NCBI GenBank assembly: GCA_037576195.1
Contig: CM075101.1
Coordinates: forward strand, 46,996,001 to 47,060,000
Source: Phytoseiulus persimilis
Lineage: Eukaryota > Arthropoda > Arachnida > Mesostigmata > Phytoseiidae
Direction: 5' to 3'
DNA length: 64,000 nucleotides
A program made the position numbers and the translations under genes. Below are positions 60,301-64,000 of this stretch, piece after piece; within the stretch, counting starts at the first letter, position 1, and each line of letters starts with the position of its first letter. The notes beneath the pieces are model-generated. The model was not told the origin of the DNA. It worked only from the letters and a program-made list of their open reading frames with translations, and did not search any database.

Positions 60301-63300
60301 GTCTTGGTGGCGGCTTCAACCGCTGGAGTGTCGAGTGTGCAGCCTCCAAGAAGTTTATTACGCAAACGTAAATCCTCTCCGCTGGTGCATCGCTTTCTTC
60401 TGTCAGGAGCCCGATCATCCAGTAGAGAATTGTTGTAAGCCTTCTCTCGGCACTACCTCGCATCGATGTAGAGATTCGGAGGCCGCCTGTTATTCTGTAG
60501 AAGCGCCACAATCGACGTCAGAGAGAAGCTCCTACTCCTGGAGAGACGAGGAGATCATTCGCATTTTGAATGACCCATCGAGTCGGGTCTCCACAGTTCG
60601 GAGAAGCGTCGACGTTCGAGGATTCGTAACTTCGGGTGGAGTTGAAACTTATCGGTTTCCCGAAGAACTATGAAAGGAACAGGGACGGAGTATTCCCTCG
60701 CGTTTCGATCACGGCGGTGGGACGAGTCCCTCATTCCCATGACATGAGCATAGGGGGTACGTCTCAGAGGGAACTCAAAATCCTCTTAAAAATGTCATCG
60801 TCCGTGGAGACTCGCACGCTGTATCTTGCGAGGCGTTATTCCTCCCAGCGTTTTCGCTCCTCCGAAAATACTCCGTCTCAACAATATACGCAATCGAGTC
60901 AATTTTTGTGGACAGGTCATCCGTCCTTCCCGAAGCGATTCTCATCCTCCCCGCAGTATTGACTTCGTTGGCACTCCTCACTCGGCTCATCCATTCCGAA
61001 ACATCTCTCCTCTCGTTCCCTACGCCGAACACTCATCCTTAACTCTGTTTCGTCTCTCGTGATCTGCGCTCATCCCCTCCATCCTGGTCGTGGTCGGGAA
61101 CGACGTTTGGGCTCCGGGCCAAACTCGTGTTTACCGTTCGTCCTGAGAATTCCCTGCTTAAGATTGTATCTCGCGTTGTTCCAACGGCCCTCTTGAGAGC
61201 CATATCGTCAAAAGCCCGCCGGAGGAACACACACAGACAGCAGAAGCAGCATCCCAACAAAATGTGTCTTCTGAACTCGCGGCCGACCGCGCTTCTGAGT
61301 TGCGCTATGCAATCCAAATTGCGCATCTCTCTCTCACAGCTCGATGACTTATCGCTCCGTATCAATCATTAGGCTGTGGTATTGGTCTTGGTGTTTGACG
61401 CGGAGAAAAAATGGGATTCAGCGAGGGATACCACGAAAACTCGACCGAGGATTTCTCCGATTCCGTTCCTGCGACGAGCAGCGTATCGATTCTGATCAGT
61501 TCACAGGGATTCGCGCCGAAGACTCACGTGGAGACTCCACTCATCCATTTTGACTGATCCTCAGGAGTCATCGGACCCGTGGAGCTCCTCAGACAGTTAG
61601 CCATAGCGCCCTTCTAATTTCAGAACTAGTAACTCCCATCTCACGTACGAGCGGATCTGTCAGCTGGACATAATTCGTACCTCCGGAACGGTCATGGGCA
61701 CCACGACGATGCATCGAATGAACCCTGTTGTCCTTTTTCCTGCCACCACACCATCAGAAGGGAATATTCATTCAAGCGGAGGCGTGAACGAGAACTTCAC
61801 TCGTCCGATGTCAGAGACTCGGAAGGTCATTCTCAACTTCACTTCTCACTTCAGGGTGACAACACTGCGAATACGTCCTTGGATGTTCGTATGGTTGCTC
61901 GACATGTTGGTCTGTCCATACATTTCACTGAGCAGCGTACAACGAAACCAGCGCCTGCCGAGCGAGTTGTTTCGATACCGTGACAGTTTCCTGCCCACCC
62001 CGATCGCTAAGACGAATTCTACGTCAAAAGCCTGGGCATCCGGATGATTCGAGCACGATTCTGCGAGTGGCAACTGAGACTGAACGGATCAATGAGTGAT
62101 CATCGCACGGGACCGCAAGCAAATAGTGCGTCCCACGCTTGGACTTCTTAGGAAGTGACACAATGCTACCTGGAACCATACCTGTGTCCCGACCGCAGTT
62201 CCATCACCCTCCCTCGCCTCGGCGCATTATATCGTGCTGCCATTAAGGCATCGTGCCTGGATCGGGAAACGCACATGGATACGATGCACGTGTCTGAATT
62301 TTCGGGAGCGCCCTCCAACGCAGGAAGATCTGAGGACCGATCACTGCTTTGGTACATCAAGTGCGAAACGGCTGACCCGAGGCACATCCAATGTGAACCC
62401 TGAACTCTCCTTCTTCGGAAACACTTCCGGTAGGTCGTCTTCCCGTCATCTGACCTTGAACCGAAAATCGTTCCGTGACCATCCTTGCATGATGGATCCC
62501 TGATTTCCAGCGTTTTTCCGTCTGGCCATCCGCGGATTCCGGCGCGGCCTCGCCGTGAAAAATTCACAGCCCTTCGAGGATGCAGCTCAAACGTAAAGCA
62601 TCGACTCCCCGTCCCACGTCACATCAGGCCTCTGCGGACAAGAGAGGCTTGAATGCTCTCACTCAGGGAATCGGCTCGGAACATGAGGATCCACCGACTC
62701 TCCCCTTCGCGACCGAAACCAACCTTGAGTGCATTGGAGGACACTTCCTAGTCCTTGGAATTCCTGACGAGTGAATAGCTCGGAAAGCTCAAAACTCGAC
62801 CTCATCTCGAGGTACACATTCATCGGACTTCACCAGAAATTTCCGATATAATTCAATGTCAGTCCGTCTCAGCTCACGGATGAAACCTCTCGGAATGGGT
62901 TGAGGTGCACGACACGTAAAACCGGTTGCGACATTATGGAGTGAGCAAAGACTCCTCCGGAATTCCGAGATTCTTGAAAACGTTCTCTCGCGATCGACGT
63001 CGGTTCCAGGCGGTTCGGGAGACGCGAGTCTGACGTGCTTTTAGACAGCCTCCCTCTGTGTTTCCGTCTGTGCGGAAGCTCGAGTGCGAGTTCGCGCGCG
63101 TGAAAGGCACGAGGGTGTTCGAGTTGCGAAACGCTGGTCAACGGCCTGCAGAATATCTGAACGAGTTCGGCGAAGCGTGTGTGGGTTTGACGTGTGGCGA
63201 CTGCAAAAGTGTCACAACTCATTTCTAATTCACGACATCATTGCCTTTCCAGCGGTCAAAGGAATAGCCTGTCAAAGGCTACGAGGAACGATTCTTCGAG

Positions 63301-64000
63301 ATTGGCCAGAACTTCTAACAAGCCCACCATCGAGAATAACTGATGAGAATAACTCTCCGCTCCTGCTTCTGTTACTTCGGATCCGACTGCACGCAGACCC
63401 TTCAGCAACTGTCGCTGCTGCTGCATTTGTCGCAGACCGATCCTCTTCGGTCGTCAGGAAGTCGGAGAACGGTGGTATCGGGCACTGGGAGTCTGTTGCA
63501 ACACCAACTCGAGATATTCAAAGAAATTCAGCTCGCGAAAATATCTCGATGTCGTCCGTGGCCAAAATCGACGAAAAAAAAATGCGCGGTTACGAAGTCA
63601 GAGTTATTACAGACAGTTCGTCTTCGAGCATCAATCGAAGACAACCGAATGAATTTTTCAAGAAGCGCTGGTGAGGACCTGATTCTCGAAAAAAAAAGCA
63701 GGAGAAGCCGATACGACCGCGATACAACAAGTTCTTTTTTTCCTTTTTCCCGATGCGTTCAACCTGCCCAATTTTCTCGCCCTTTCGAGTCTCGAAACCC
63801 CCAAGCCGCCGTGGTCAAAGTCTGAACTTGACGATACGATTTCAGACGTTTTGTGTGGGATGTAAGAGGGTTGATCGAGTCACGGTCCGATCCTCGGTAA
63901 TTCATTACGATAATGTTTTCACAAGTCATGCGATTCAGCGATTCTCTGAGTATCTCTTGCATTGGACGGAATTCTCAGTTTCGTATTGCGTATCATATCG
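57360..64000. other. No supported gene
   Basis: No recognisable protein, tRNA or element. A CGT/ACA-type triplet patch lies at about 59044-59085 and a GGAT/CGGG tetranucleotide repeat at 58580-58614. Frames at 57737-58261 (plus), 62166-62567 (minus) and 63084-63674 (plus) are open by length only. Confidence 0.35.
58580..58614. repeat. Compound (GGAT)n / (CGGG)n tetranucleotide repeat
   Basis: Three to four GGAT units, a short linker, then three to four CGGG units; similar in style to the compound repeat at 4692-4750. Confidence 0.75.

Overview
This window looks like a piece of a eukaryotic, probably arthropod, nuclear genome. By eye the base composition is balanced and CpG is not depleted. 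No reading frame is longer than 223 codons in 64 kb on either strand, which chance would give at this composition. There are no bacterial-style operons, ribosome binding sites or gene packing. The only exon I can defend has a eukaryotic structure: a start codon, a secretory signal peptide and a splice donor. Cys/His-type hAT transposon relics, tetranucleotide microsatellites, long G/C homopolymers and a possible tRNA-derived element also fit an arthropod. A mite or other chelicerate is my guess, not a demonstrated assignment.

Layout. 1-20 kb: no recognisable gene; simple repeats, two perfect hairpins (4951, 9233) and a tRNA-like (SINE-like) sequence at 8213. 20.16-20.31 kb: minus-strand first coding exon of a small secreted protein (MKALILVFCLALATAHPHYQ), with an initiator-like TCAGT about 60 nt upstream of the ATG; later exons were not found. 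20.3-38.8 kb: apparently non-coding; poly-G/C tracts, a perfect 11-bp hairpin at 28164, a purine-rich tract and one unrecognised 168-codon frame on the minus strand.

38.8-57.4 kb is a graveyard of mobile elements. Two frameshifted relics of one hAT family (BED finger plus DETTD/SDAAPY transposase blocks) lie in opposite orientation at 38.8-39.7 kb (minus) and 46.6-47.2 kb (plus). Around them are a hAT-like terminal sequence (42503), a dyad-rich 16-18 bp repeat (40.12-40.19 kb), an inverted-repeat element with 17-bp sub-repeats (47.81-48.29 kb), an irregular tandem repeat (48.28-48.8 kb) and a 174-bp miniature inverted-repeat element built from 16-bp units (57.18-57.35 kb). A weak laminin-G-like frame sits at 41.05-41.26 kb. 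57.4-64 kb holds nothing I recognise.

The genes do not form a visible pathway. The most distinctive material is the set of three small dyad or tandem-repeat structures (40.1, 47.8-48.3 and 57.2 kb), which may be non-autonomous elements. I saw no CRISPR array, rRNA or intact tRNA.
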